The notes under the pieces are model-generated. The model was not told the DNA's origin and did no database searches. It saw only the letters and a program-made list of their open reading frames with translations. 64,000 nt of DNA from Undaria pinnatifida (taxonomy: Eukaryota > Sar > Phaeophyceae > Laminariales > Alariaceae), in contig JABAKD010000022.1 of NCBI GenBank assembly GCA_012845835.1, forward strand, positions 499,501 to 563,500, read 5' to 3'. Within the stretch, counting starts at the first letter, position 1. Every line of letters starts with the position of its first letter. A program made the position numbers and the translations under genes. This document shows positions 48,980 to 61,400 of the stretch, piece by piece.

Positions 48980-49908
48980 CACGTAGAGCCCTATTTTCTG
49001 TTAGAGCTAGACATGCATTCTGCCGGGGCGGGGGGCAATACCCCTGGCGAGTGAACGTGTATATATCTAACCCCTCAGCCAAACCGGCTGAGCCCTTTCC
49101 TAAGCTGCAAGCACCAGTTCAGTTCGCGACGATGTTGTTTTGTTTCCGTTTTTTTTACATATTTATGTCGAGAGAGGTTGTTATGGTTTTACAGGCGTTG
49201 TTTATTGGTGCGTCGCTTTTTTGATGGAGTCGCGAAAGCGCGATTTTGGGGCGGGGCAGAGTTGTTGTGGTGCGGTCAGCAAATGCGCTGCCCACGCCGC
49301 CCTTCGCAGTGGTCGTAGTTGGGCGGCAACTTTTGTCGTGACTGGTCATTTAGATAGCTGGCGTGCAATACACCGTCACAACGAGCGGTGGTCAACGGCG
49401 TTTTAGCGGTATACGTACCTTGTTTTTAGGAGAGACAGAGAGTTTCTAGCTTGCATGGGGCCATTTTTATGAGCGAGTGCGAGATTCTAACTCACGTACA
49501 TCAAGAACGAAAAACGAAAAACAGGGATCCCCATCGAGACAAATGAATTATTTTTTTTTCAGTTGATTCAACAAGCGGTGTTTTGACCCGCCGATCTAGT
49601 CATATCTCAGGAGCTTTCCACCAACACACAAAAGTTTGACGATAGTTACAAATATCAGCTCTACATTCGATAGGGTGTTCACGACTATGCCCTCTTTTTT
49701 CATCGGCTCCGAGCGCCTCTCACGAGTGGCTGCCCTCGCTGCGGAGGTTGTTCGGTTCAACGGCGTCCGCCACCGTGAACTGATTGTGTGCGCTGTCCAA
49801 ACAAAGACATTCGAAAGCAGGTTCAGTCTGTTTTCTCAGTTAGCTCCGGAGCCACCCTTGCGAGTGCCGTGGCCTGAACTCGGTCATGAAAAGGACAGTA
49901 TCAACATT

Positions 49909-50352
49909 TGTTAAGGTATTAGTGGGGTATTAGTCCGTTTGACCACTTGCAAAAGGTTAACCAATAGCTTACCCAAACTGAGCCATGTAACACTCTCCCC
50001 CCCTGAAACGGCGGGATAACAGGTCGGCCGGATATACGGGCGGACCTGTCAATACCCAAGCGGATTCATTTCCCGGGGATACCGGGGAGAGTATTTTTCA
50101 AGTTCGACATGGGGAAACTCTAAAAAAGTTAATTATTGTGGATGGCGGGGTTTATACCCACGACCCAAAAAACCAATGGTCTGCCGTCGTGCCCGAGTGG
50201 TTAAGGGACTGGATTCGAAACCCATTGTGATTTCACGCGCAGGTTCGTGTCCTGCCGATGACGCCATTTGTTGAGGTACTAGTGGGGTATTGATCCGTCT
50301 GAACACTTGCAAAAGGTTAACCAATAGCTTACCCACACTAAGCCTTATAACA
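49909..50352 (-). mobile_element. TRIM-like mini LTR retroelement, copy 2, with whole tRNA
   Basis: Two 84-bp LTR-like repeats (49909-49992 and 50269-50352) start TG and end CA. Flanks ACATT and ACATC may be a 5-bp target duplication with one change. On the minus strand two bases follow the LTR, then TGGCGTCATCGGCAGG, the primer-binding site, which continues as the complement of an entire tRNA. A purine tract GGGGGGGGAGAG precedes the second LTR. The element is 444 bp against 362 bp for copy 1; the difference is the tRNA. No coding sequence. Confidence 0.8.
50183..50266 (+). tRNA. tRNA-Ser(CGA)-like sequence with encoded CCA, inside the TRIM
   Basis: GCCGTCG ... CGATGAC acceptor arms (one mismatch, one G-T pair), TGCCCGAGTGGTTAAGG D arm, anticodon loop TTCGAAA (CGA, serine), a long variable arm with GTGA/TCAC stem, and T arm GCAGG/CCTGC with loop TTCGTGT, then G and CCA. 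It closely follows eukaryotic tRNA-Ser. The anticodon stem has two mismatches and A58 is changed to T, so it is most likely a reverse-transcribed copy or pseudogene rather than a working gene. Confidence 0.75.
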
Positions 50353-51117
50353 ACATCCCCCTAGCATAGATTTCATCCTTTGGTCTTGAGGAAAAGCAAA
50401 CAGGACCTCATCAATGCCACCTTCTGAAACACAAGAATGCAGCCACAGGGTCATCAGAGTTGACGCAGTATTTTTTTTGTCCGGTCGATTTTCACGAGTC
50501 TCCAAAACCAGGGATAAACGTCAATCGATCTTCACTCTAAAATCCGAATATATATTTTCACTCTAAAATCGGAGCCCTCTAGGACGTGGTTCTGTGCGCA
50601 CCGGTGGTACTGCCGTGTGCTGGCTGACGGAGCTGCCAGTACTGCCAGCACTTTGCAGACTTGTGTACGCCGAACCATCACGCCGCAGAGCACAACGGAT
50701 CCCCATTAAAAATACGCGGCGCCGAGAGAGGCCAGCGTGAAAGAGACAAGACAGAGGAGAGAGAGGTACATACACGCGGACCATTTTTTCTCTTTTTTGG
50801 GTTTTTTGCCGGAATCTGCGAATTGGCTTTCTCGGCAAATAATGGGGAGGTAAGCAGGACTGGGAGCCCCCAAAATTGCCTTCGAAACACGACCCCAAAA
50901 CAACTTACGGTTGAGATCAAGTGAGGTAACACTGCGCAAAAAAATTGTTCCGGCAGGGTGCCTCCAGAGAGGCCCTCCGGGGGCATCCCCGCCGAAGCCC
51001 CCTTGCCAGCCAGGGGTCAACAGTCGCGGTTTCACCGCGACCGATGCATTGTTTGGATACAGGATACTGGCGTGTAGCACAACAAGTATACATGTACTGG
51101 TAGCTAGATAGAGTAGT

Positions 51118-51405
51118 GTTTTTTTTTTTGTTGCACTCTTCTACTTTCCAGCTTCTGGACAAGTCGTGGTCACTAGGTGTCTTCCCTTCTTCCCCCATAG
51201 CATAGCGTTCAGCAATCCCACTGCTCGTCGAGTGTTTGTCGAGTGTTGCTGACTCACGCTCTCGCGCTTTCCGCAAGCCAATTTGTGTACAAGGAAAAGT
51301 CCCTAGGAATTTATACGAGTATGCACTCGGAGAGGCGAAGTCACGAAACTGACCTATACCAGGCTCGAGGATAACCTGATACGCCACCGGGGCGACCGGC
51401 TAGTA
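51118..51405 (-). mobile_element. tRNA-derived SINE, copy 3 (reverse)
   Basis: Plus strand shows TTTTTTTTTTTTGTTGC (the A tail), CTTCTGGACAAGTCGTGGTC, CGCTTTCCGCAAGCC and finally GATACGCCACCGGGGCGACC, the complement of the head seen at 20644. Confidence 0.75.
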
Positions 51406-52289
51406 TATATCGCACTGGCTGGAGCCAACAGAGCCCAGCCCTACGTATGTCCCCTTTCTTTGCCGAATAACTCATCAACAGACTTTCCCCGAAAAAAAAA
51501 AAACTCCATCGTATAATGCAATACCTGGAACAGCAGAATTGTGGGCAGCAGGCTGGCTTGTATCAGCCCTAAACTATTGTAGCCGAGCGCGTACTGTGCC
51601 AGGGTATGTGTTTTCACCTTGACCACGGCGCCCCTGCCGACGCCAAAGAACTCTACTGTGCGTGTCACAGCTGGGTGCTCTCTTCCATCCCAGGCTTGAT
51701 TTTCCCAAACGAGTAGTACAGCACACGCCGGTAATGGGAGTGCCAAGCAGCGGTGAACCATCCCACAGTCCCCCAACCGAGCGACGGGTCAACTCATCCC
51801 GCGTTACGGAAGCCTCGGGGTTTTCGCACAGGGCCTCATTCCTCTCCCGCGAGTTGATCCGACCTCACCATCTCTCGTCCTTCCCCCCCCGCTGTTCGTT
51901 TCTCCATCGCCACCTCCCGTTGCCTCAACTTGCATCAGCGTGACGTGTTCGCTTGCACAGAATTGACCACTGAACCACTCAGTCAGCAGCTGGCTAAGTG
52001 GTTCGGTGGTTTGTCCTTTACAAACGAAACAAAAGAAGCACCTTTGGGCTCTATTCGCCGTCCCATGGATAACATTCTCCGGGATCTTTCAAACCCCTAT
52101 TCGACGCCTAGTTTATCCTTTACTAGGTTTCCATGGCCAACAACGCACCGACCACCGCATGTCGTATGCCAAGGCCGTCAAGAAGGTATAGTGCGAGAGC
52201 GTTGAGACGACTGTCCATGGAAGGCGTTTCCTTTTTGCGGGGGCCGTACATCGCATGATCGGGCAAAACCTGGGCGACTAACGCGCCGG

Positions 52290-52686
52290 ATGATGTTGAT
52301 GATGTTCGGTGGGGAGAACCCGGGACCGTGTCGGCCAGGAAATACGCGGGCCCTACGTCTGATAGACGACATTGTAGTGTCTAAAGCCAACGAGGGATCG
52401 ACGGGAACCTCCCCTTCGTTGTTCGGGATGGAGACGGTGCTTTGGCCCGCGGCGGCTAAAGGGCCTTCAAAAAATGCTGCCGAGGGATCGCCAAAGCGGC
52501 GGGTGGTTTCATGGCGGGGTGGCACAGAGCCGAGGTGGAAAAGAGCTTGTTTCGGCATACAAACGAATGCGCCAGGAAGAAGGGCGAGAAGGAGAAGGGG
52601 TTGGGGAGGAGAGAGGGAGGCAGGGGGGGGCAGCCGCGCCGATACCGCTGCAGATGAAAGCAGAAAATAACTGGCAGATCGTGTAG
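52290..52686 (+). CDS. Uncertain GC-rich open region
   Basis: All three plus frames stay open over much of this stretch. Segments such as TSPSLFGMETVLWPAAAKGP and, in another frame, KELVSAYKRMRQEEGREGEG before a TAG look protein-like. GC content is well above the surroundings. I could not fix one frame or a pair of splice sites. It might be an upstream exon of the next gene, or nothing. Confidence 0.25.
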
Positions 52687-53309
52687 CTAGGCAACAGTGC
52701 GTCCAACAAATGGAATCCGTGCTATAATATCTACTTGCTGCCCCCGAAGTCAACTTCGACAGATTATTATTTTTTCTTCTTTTGTTTGGCTTGGATTTCG
52801 CTTTCTGTCGTTTTTTTTCCTTGGCGGGGCGACAACGGCAACACCGAAATCGGAGGCCGCTGTCGACGGGAATAGGAAGGAGGTGGCAGACCGTGTGGCT
52901 AGCTTCCCAGTCCCCGTCTAGGTAGCAGAGGCGGAAAACTGTTCTGTTCGTTATTCCGTTGTGAGTCACGACGACGATCAATTTGATTTTCTTGGCCCTG
53001 TTAATCTCTTTCTTCCGTTCTCTCTACCCGCCCCTCCTTCCCTTTCTTGTTCATGTTGATAGTGATGCACCACACTCTTCCAGAGTCTACGCGGCACATG
53101 AGAGAGAGAGATTTCGTGCTTCTGTTCTACTATTAATAGAAGTTTCTTCTTTGGCTTGCTTTTGGGGGGGGGGCGAGTTGTCGTACCCTGTACGCGGGCA
53201 TTTAATTTGTTTTCCTCTGTTAATTTGCGATATTTGGTGTTTTGGTTTGTCTGTTTCACAGGCTGACTTCATATTTTACATTTTGTATCTTTCTAGTTAA
53301 GAAGAAGAA

Positions 53310-53540
53310 CCAGGATGCACACTGGGTGTTCTATTGATGCCGTTGGGTTGCTGTTGTATTGTTGTTGTTGTTGTTCTCACATTAACTCGCATAACCAGGT
53401 CCGTGGTCACAGGATAAGCTCCAGTCACTCTGAACAAGAAGAAGCTGAGGAATACTCCAGGGAAAAAAGTAGAAAAAAACCGATTCAATGTGAAAACACA
53501 ACACATAACATGGTCTCTTCCTTTAGACTATACCTAGTCT
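53310..53540 (+). repeat. GTT-associated dispersed element, copy B
   Basis: CACTGGGTGTTCTATTGATG, then a GTT run, CTCACATTAACTCGCATAAC, CAGGTCCGTGGTCACAGGAT, GCTCCAGTCACTCTG, GAGGAATACTCCAGGG and AACCGATTCAATGTGAA. Compare 13734 and the GTT-less relative at 8670. Confidence 0.65.
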
Positions 53541-55337
53541 AGTACTATATAAAACGAGCATGTGGTGAGAGCATTATCACTGATTGACTGCTGTGAGGGA
53601 GGAACATTCGTCGCCCATCATATTGGACGAAAACAAAAAAGGACAGGGGTCAACAACGACGGGTCTCGTTGCTCCAACACCGGGTCTCGTTGCTCCAACG
53701 TCGCCATACGGTACCGGCTACTGCTCCTCTCACAAGAAACCGACATAAGGAGTGCGTTCAATACCACAGCAGTAACAACTTCAGTATATATACAGTGGTG
53801 TACCCATTTTGAGACCATACATAGTAGAGATAAGACCAAGTAAATCGGCTTATCTCGAAGAAGAAACTACTTGGAATTGGTGTAGGATGATTTTTGCAGC
53901 AATAAAAGATAGTACCACAGCAGTAGCGATAAGAGACCACCTAAATTGGCTTGTCACGGGGTGGTCTGGGTACACACCACTGTAACCGCTGCCGAATTTC
54001 CTAGTTCCCCGGCAATGTCACAGGCTGAGCTTCTCGTGGGCCTCTTTCTTATCAGGGGTAAGAGGGTTGATAGTGTACGTTGCTTTAACGTCACCATGCC
54101 ATGCCTGCAGCGCCTTTTGCCGTTCGGGGAGTCCCGTTCATGCTCACCGAACATGCCACGAAGAGGAAGCAGCTCCCACGAAGAAGGCGATCGAGCCGGC
54201 TTCCCTTCGAATTTCCCCTCGACAGGCGCTAGCGTGACGTTGAGCTTAGCCGTTGGTGCTCACCTATTGCGCACGGGAACGTCGGGTAGTTGCGCGAGGT
54301 GGCATATACAGCAGCAGCGGCTGTCATCTTATCTGATTGTGTGACACTCTTGTCGGCTGTTTATTTACCACAACTTGTGCAGCCGTAGGCTTGAGGTGGC
54401 GCTGGGCGTGAGCGATACTCAGCTCACAGACTTAGCACCGCCGACTGGGATAGTCATGCCTACAGATTTCTCTAGAGGTTCAAGTGCCGCGGCCTAGATG
54501 GGCGTGCCGTTACGATTCACGTGAGACCAGTCAGTAGCCAGCAGCGCGAAAGAGATACCCCTGGAGGTAGGCCAAAGCCCAAAAATGGGCAACAAAATTT
54601 GAAATTCAAATTTCCAAGAGTTTCCAACATGTACATGAGGCATGTACTATTAGGATATATTCAATTATTGTCCCCTAAAGCATTGGATGCTGGTTGCTGA
54701 TGGGCCTCCCTTTTGTAAGACCCTGCTATCCTTTGCGTTATTCTGACCGTGTGGCCATTGTCCATGACCAAAAGAGATATCTAGACACTAGCTGATGTTA
54801 GCTCCCACCGAACGCACGTGCTGTCCATAGTTGGTCGTTGATCGCCGCAACGTGACCTGCAACCTGCAACCTGCAACACAAAAACTAAAAACATAATTAG
54901 TTAGGTCGTTTCACACACGCCTCTACCAGTACTGGAACACCCGGCACCTCCTCGGATCTGTGGCGATACTGGCGAAGCCACGCTGATATACGCGCTGGCC
55001 TAGCCCAAACGCTTCGAGCCTCGAACCCACAGAGAGCCAAGGACCGCACCCGGCCGGAAGAGTTCCTCCGCCGGGAGAAGTATCAGCAAACGACTTATCT
55101 GTTACAGTACCGGAGCGATACTGCCCACTGCAACCCGCAGTCCAAATTGGCAAACGGCTGCCCTGGCATTTGGCGGGAAGGCAGCGGACCCTCAACACAA
55201 GGGGTGTTTTCGAACGCGGGGAAGGGAGGGGAGCTTTCGCGCCGAAATCGAGAACGTAGAAAAGCGTGTACCGGTATATGCACGTGCAGGGAGGTGTCTC
55301 GCCTAGCTAGGGTTCGTTTCGCTCAGAGTGAGAGCTG

Positions 55338-55497
55338 CATTCAGTGGACACATTGGCTGACCTGAGACGAGTTTGTGCCCAAAACGAAGCCGAAATCATC
55401 ATGTTGAGGACTTGGAACCAGAACGTTGAGAACATCAACCAAGGGCAGAGGACGCTTGGCGGGGGCTCGAAAGTCCGCAAGGCCCTCGGGGATGCAG
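55338..55497 (+). CDS. D-box gene: coiled-coil exon
   Basis: Acceptor GCTGCATTCAG, donor GATGCAG|GTGTGT. Encodes VDTLADLRRVCAQNEAEIIM, LRTWNQNVENINQGQRTLGG and SKVRKALGDA. Leaves one base, which the next exon completes. Confidence 0.65.
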
Positions 55498-58400
55498 GTG
55501 TGTGCGCGAGAGAAAGATCTGGGGCCGTTGAATGTATCGATGCATAATGCAGCTCGTATCGGGAGCGGCCGCAGTTGTCTTGTCCGGCTTGTTTGTATGT
55601 AGAGCCAGCCCATATTTGCTGCTGCATTCGAGCAACGGATCATATCAGAGGTACGAGCGGTGCGAGGATGCAGCAGGATGTGTGTTCTTCGCATGAAAAT
55701 CCACAATGCCCTCGGCGATGTAGGCGTACCAGTATGTGCGGGAGAGGATCACTAGAGCCGTCAAATGTATCGATGCGTTATTATGCTCGTGTCTGGAGTG
55801 GCCGTGATTGCCCCTTCTGGCTTGGTTGTTCCTGTATTCGAGCATCGTATCGTGGGATATGAGTAGCGAGCGGTATGTGACGCGATGATACAGCTGGGTG
55901 TGTGCGTTCTTCGCGTGAAAGTCCGCAACGCCCGCGGCGATTTGTGTGTGCGCGACAGAATCGCTAGGAACTAAGGATGTTAGACGTATCGATGTGTGAT
56001 GCTACTCGTGCCGGGAACAGCCGTGGTCCGACACTGCTTCGCTTTTTTTCTGTACTGCTGTATGTGGAGCCAGCCTGCTTTTGCTGTACGATCATGCATG
56101 GTATCATCTGATACATGCTGTGTACTACGAGTACGAGTAGAGTAGGCAGGTATCAATACGAACGATGATGATGTTGTCGTTGTTGTTGTTGTTCTCACAT
56201 TATCTCGCATAGTCAAGTCCGTGGTCACAGGACAGGCTGATATCCTCTACCAGGTAACAGGTACCGGGTATCATACTGCAGTTACTCGTATCATATATAT
56301 ATAGAAATGGATATGCACCGCCGTGGACGTAGCTGGTACAACGTAGATCTGCTTTGTATACCCTTCATGAGGAACGACCCCCCGCAATTTTCAATTTTCA
56401 GGCACGGGCGTCGTAGCTGCGCTGCAACCTGTCAGATAACCCGGGAAGACGGGGCGATCATTGATATTTGTATGGTGGTTTTTGGTTCGATTGCTCTTTT
56501 TTCACTGCATGCCCGCGGGTCATCAATCTGACAACACTCCAGACAGCAGGCGCGTTCGTCTGTGCTCACGATTACCGTGCGGTTCGTACGGTGCAGGCAG
56601 CCCAACCGCTGTAGTTTGTAGCCGCGAGTTGGTTAATTGTGGGAACGGGGGAACTCTATGCTGTAGTTGAGTGGATACCCGCGGCCATGTGAGTTCAGTT
56701 TGCGCATCGGATCATTTCACTTGCGCGCGTTCTTCGTATCGTGCGTTTTTAGGCGGGAAAGCGTAGTATTTCCCGGGCGAATTTTGATTTCATTTGGTTT
56801 TCTGATCTTCCTAGGGCTCCAGCACCTTTGTGTGACCACGGACTCAAGATGTTTGACAAGAATTAATGTAAGACAACAACGACAACAACAACAACAACAA
56901 CAACAACAGATCTGCATATTTGCTACGGCCACCATTTTTTTTTCATATAATTCGGTGCACAATTTTAGACTTTAGCACCTCCTGTCGTGTCATGCGTCAC
57001 GCATTCGAAGCACGAGGCGGCGATAGCTTGGTCGTGAGCTGAAGCGCGTGGTACAGGGCTGAGCGGGGCATGTCCACCGACCGACCACGATACCCCTCTC
57101 TGCGGCACCGGCACACCCCGATTCTATCCTTCAATCGTCCCGCCCCGAGCGCGGAGGTACCGTCCAGTCTCTTATGCAAAGTCACCATTCTCCATTCTGG
57201 CAAACCCGGCACACCCCTCAACCACAGAAATGCTATGAGCACGCCCCCACCCCACCCACAGCCCGCAGATGCCAGGAGACAGCAGTTTCGGCGTCTCAGA
57301 CGACCGCTATAGGCTTGTGATGTTTTACTGCGGGCCCGTTGGGACTTCCCCCCCGTTTGGTGTTCGAATTTGTTGCAAATGTCCTGAAACTTTACACTTA
57401 GATATGTAGACCTATTCCTGTACTACAGCGTTCTACTGCTGTAGTGCAGCTGTACATGACGCCTAATATGAAACGGGAATGCTGCCTCAAGCTGGATTTC
57501 TTACTCGAGAAAGCTGCCTTGTACACTAACTTCACTATTACGGCTCCCGAATTTCTTACTTCCATGCGAGTCTTAGCCTGGATTTATTGTTGCCCTGTTT
57601 CTTATTTGGCGTTGTGTATTTATTGGGCATCCAAGAGGTGAAGGTACAAGGGTAACAGCTAGTCTAAGTAGTCTGTCGCCTCGTCTACTCCATAGTACGT
57701 TAGTGCCGAAACTGCTGTCGTCTCCCGGCATAGTTGCCCACTGCTGCTGCCCACTGCTTCTCCCCCCCCTAAGGGCTAAGTCTAAAATGTTATACATATA
57801 CCCCAACCAACACCATCGACGCCGTCAACACCGTCACCCTACCCCCACGAACCAAACAACGCCATCGTACTCGCAAGCAGGCTCGGTGTCAGAGAACCCC
57901 CCCCCTCCCGTTGCCGGGAAGAGCGCCCTCCACGCCGACTCCAGGGGCAACAACAGCAACCAACGCCGCCCTCTCGGTGGCCGCTCTGAAAACGTTCAGG
58001 CCTCCGGTAAAGGTGCTCGTCATGTGTCAGACTCCAAGCCTAAGCCGCAGCGGAGGGCACTCGGCGACATATCCAACGCTGGGAAGGTACCAGGCGGCGC
58101 TGGCTCCGGCAACAGCGGCTCTAACTTTCTCTCCGGGAAAAAACCGGCTTCGGGGTTGAAGTTTTCTGTCCACAGTGACCCCTGGCAGCATGGAGGCGTT
58201 TCTAGTAATACTACCGGTGCCGGCAAGGCGTCTGGTGGTGGTGTTGGCGGCGGCTTAAAGCAAGGGAAGGTTGGGGCAGGGGTTGCGGTGGGGGAGGGCG
58301 TGAGGCCTGTGAAAAAGCGCGCGTTTTTTGTAGAGGATATTGAGGTTGCGATGGGGAGGACGGGGGACGAGGAGGAAGCGCTGGTGCAGCGCAAAGCGGA

Positions 58401-61400
58401 AGAGAGGGCCGCTAGGTCGACCAACCCTTTCAGGTGAGTCGTTTTCGGAGATATAGCAGCGGTACCAGTACCCACGTGTTACACAGCAGCAGTGTTTACA
58501 GCGGTAACACTGCAATGCACACGTACTCGTGCGTATTTTATGCTGCTGTACAAGTATTGCAGTCTTCAAGTATACCTACCTGGTCCTTCGTATACAGCAG
58601 TTACTGCTAAATCAGTCCTTTTCCGGCGGGTCGATTGGGAGACATCATTACACAGTAGCTGCAGAATAGTCTACACCGGTTGTGCAATGTGTACAGAGTA
58701 CAGAGGTACTACGACCCTCGTACTCGTACATAATCGTTCTGCTCTTCGAGTAGTCTATTGTACAAAACTCTTAAAAGTAAATATGCCGGTTCCTGGATAG
58801 ACTATATTCTTGTGTAGTACTCATGCGAGTGTAGCGGAACTGTAAATAGCACAGTACTTGATACTGCTGTTAATATTATAAAAAATGAAAATACACTTCA
58901 GCTGTGAGATCGATTTTTTTTGGCGAAACTCATCTTTGCAAGCTGTGTGTGATACTCCGATCGCGCGTATTACGGGTTGTGTGTCCTCATTAAGGATATA
59001 GGTCGTATTATAGTGCTGCTGTGCGAGTACACTAAAAGTAACCACAACAGCAGTTCGCCGATGTTTGCAACATCAGTACTATTCAGCGACGCCATATCAG
59101 GTACCTGGTACCAAGTAGTAATTAACGATGTTGTTGATCCATACCTGGTATCACACAGGGGGGTCCCCGATTAACACCTGTTAGAGTCTCTCGGAATAGG
59201 CCAGTGTTACCGCTCTTATATTTTATCTCCGTACCGCTCTTATCTCAGATTAGGTATCGTAAAGGTTTAAGTTTAGGCGTCATAAGGCGCGACCGCCCGA
59301 TCTGACCCCTGTTAACCCCTTTACAACTGGAAAACCCGTTTTGGGGGACAAAATTACTTGGATTTAGTATAGGGAGGGGTTCGGGGGCTCTAAAGGGGTC
59401 AAGTCCGTTTCTCGTATAGTTTATGCTCTTAAGCCGGGAACCCCATTTCTGCGAGTAGCCCGTTTGGGAACCATGTACACTATAAGTATTTCGAGGAACT
59501 ACGGGAATAGGAAACCACCACGAACACAAAAACCTACCATGGTACCAGGTACTGTACATGTTCCCCTATATTTTTATATTTTTTATATAACCCGATTGGG
59601 GGTTCAGAGGGAAAAATTGACGACGAAAATGGACGATTGCGGCTTCGGCCACCGCCGATTGGTAGAGCTGTGAGTCGGCACGACTCAAACTACCAACTAG
59701 TTGCTAGTCGGACTAATACTTAGTCGTTTCCCGCAGGTGCCGACTATCCGACGTATTGGGTTTTCATGCTCGTAAGAAGGGCTGTTTAACGCGGATTGCC
59801 TTTTTTTTCTTTTTCTGGAGAGCCCGGAGGGCGCTGATTTGCCTCGCTTCACTCTCCAGACTTAAGTCGGAAAGTCGGCTGACCATCAGCTGGTTTCGAC
59901 GGCCGACTTACCGATTAAAGCCACTTAGCTGGCTAACGGCCCCTACCGATGAGTTCGTGGTCGTGAAATCCTGCCGACCCACAGCTCTTCTGGTTGGGGC
60001 ATGATCACATTTTGTTGTCCGAACTACAACGCTGATTCAAGCCGTTCGGGACGGGTACCGGCAGCTTGATCCTACCCGGACTGCTACTGCTGCGCGCTCA
60101 AGCTACTACTCGTAAACGGTTGAAAATATAACGGTCATTTTTTTTTTTTGCCGCGATGCTGTAACCAAGTCCTAAAAGCGCTATACTGTAACTAAGTCCT
60201 GAATACGCTATACTGTAACCAAGTCCTAAACGCGTTATGCTGCTGTAACACGCGTGCTACTATAGAGGTACACCACCCATTGTTTTTTAGGAGGTTCCTC
60301 ACTTTAGAAGGTTAAGAACTTTCCTAAGACCTTTCCTCAGACCTTGCTCAAGACCTTTCTTGACCCAAAAAACTGATTTGGAGAAAAATAAAAACTGCTA
60401 TACACCGCATGAAGTATCCCATGGCCTAGGTACACAACGAGAATGGCAATGCAAAAAAAAATGGCCTATTATTTATTTTTTTCCGACGATTTTGGGATAA
60501 GGAGCCCCGTCGTTCAGAAAACAAAATGACCAAAAAATGAAGTATACCTCTATCGTAGCGCCATACTGTAACCAAGTACTATAAGCGCTATACTGTAAGC
60601 AAGTCCTACAAGCGCTATACTGTAACCAAGTCCTAACAGCGTTAACAAGCCCTCCTTGGTTATAATTTCGTGCAACACTCCATGTTCTCCCCTAATAGGA
60701 CGAATCGTCATGCCGGCAGCTTGTCGTACATATCCTTAGGTTGCTAATCAACCGCATCCGGAATGCCGGGCTGCTTCGTGTGGTCGATGCTGTGGTCGAT
60801 GCCGTGGTCGATGCCGTGGTCGATGCCGTGGTCGATGCTGTGGACGATGCCGTGGTCGATGCTGTGGTCGATGCTGTGGTCGATGCCGTGGTCGATGCCG
60901 TGGTCGATGCCTTGGTCGATGCTGTACAGTTAGTAGGGGACACCAGCTAAGAATCTCTTGTTTCTGGCCAGGCTGGAATTCCTGTGTAAGGCAGGATGTG
61001 TCCTACACTATTTTCAGTACAAACGAGGCCATGTTCTTATTTTCGTCTAAACCTCGAGCCTGAAATTCTTCACTGCCAAATTATTTAGTGATGTCGCGTA
61101 CTGTAATGGCCATATTTTTTTGTCACTTGTTTTCGTGAATCCTCAAAAGCGGGTGAGGTAATTCTTGGCCTTGTTCTTGTGCGTGGCCGCACGCAAGACA
61201 GGCTAATCCTTTTGGAAGTATGCCCTGTGTGCTTGTCCTGCCGCTGCTGCTGTTGCGTCGTTTGCAGCTGCTGCTGCGTGATGTGCTGCTGTTGCTGTTG
61301 CTATGGTGGTGTTGCGTAGTTTTTTTGTGCTTCTGCTGCGGCTGCTGCTGCCGCTGCTGTTTTATGTGCTGCTGCTGCGTCACGTGCTGCCATACGACTT

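Larger units (their letters stand above)
48980..55337. other. Intergenic region with mobile elements
   Basis: Holds the second TRIM element (49909-50352), a reverse SINE (51118-51405), a GC-rich open stretch (about 52290-52686), a GTT element (53310-53540), and a possible short ORF at about 54019-54344 starting MSQAELLVGLFLIRG. 48980-49900, 50360-51110 and 54350-55330 show nothing I can name. The 5' exons of the gene at 55338 must lie somewhere here or further left. Confidence 0.45.

Noticed and set aside
50183-50266. A working tRNA-Ser gene
   Set aside because: It sits exactly at a retroelement primer site, has CCA in the DNA, two mismatches in the anticodon stem and a changed A58. A copy of a tRNA is the better reading, though transcription is not excluded.
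52178-52981. 267-codon minus-strand ORF
   Set aside because: Low-complexity translation with no family resemblance, and it overlaps GC-rich sequence open in several frames.
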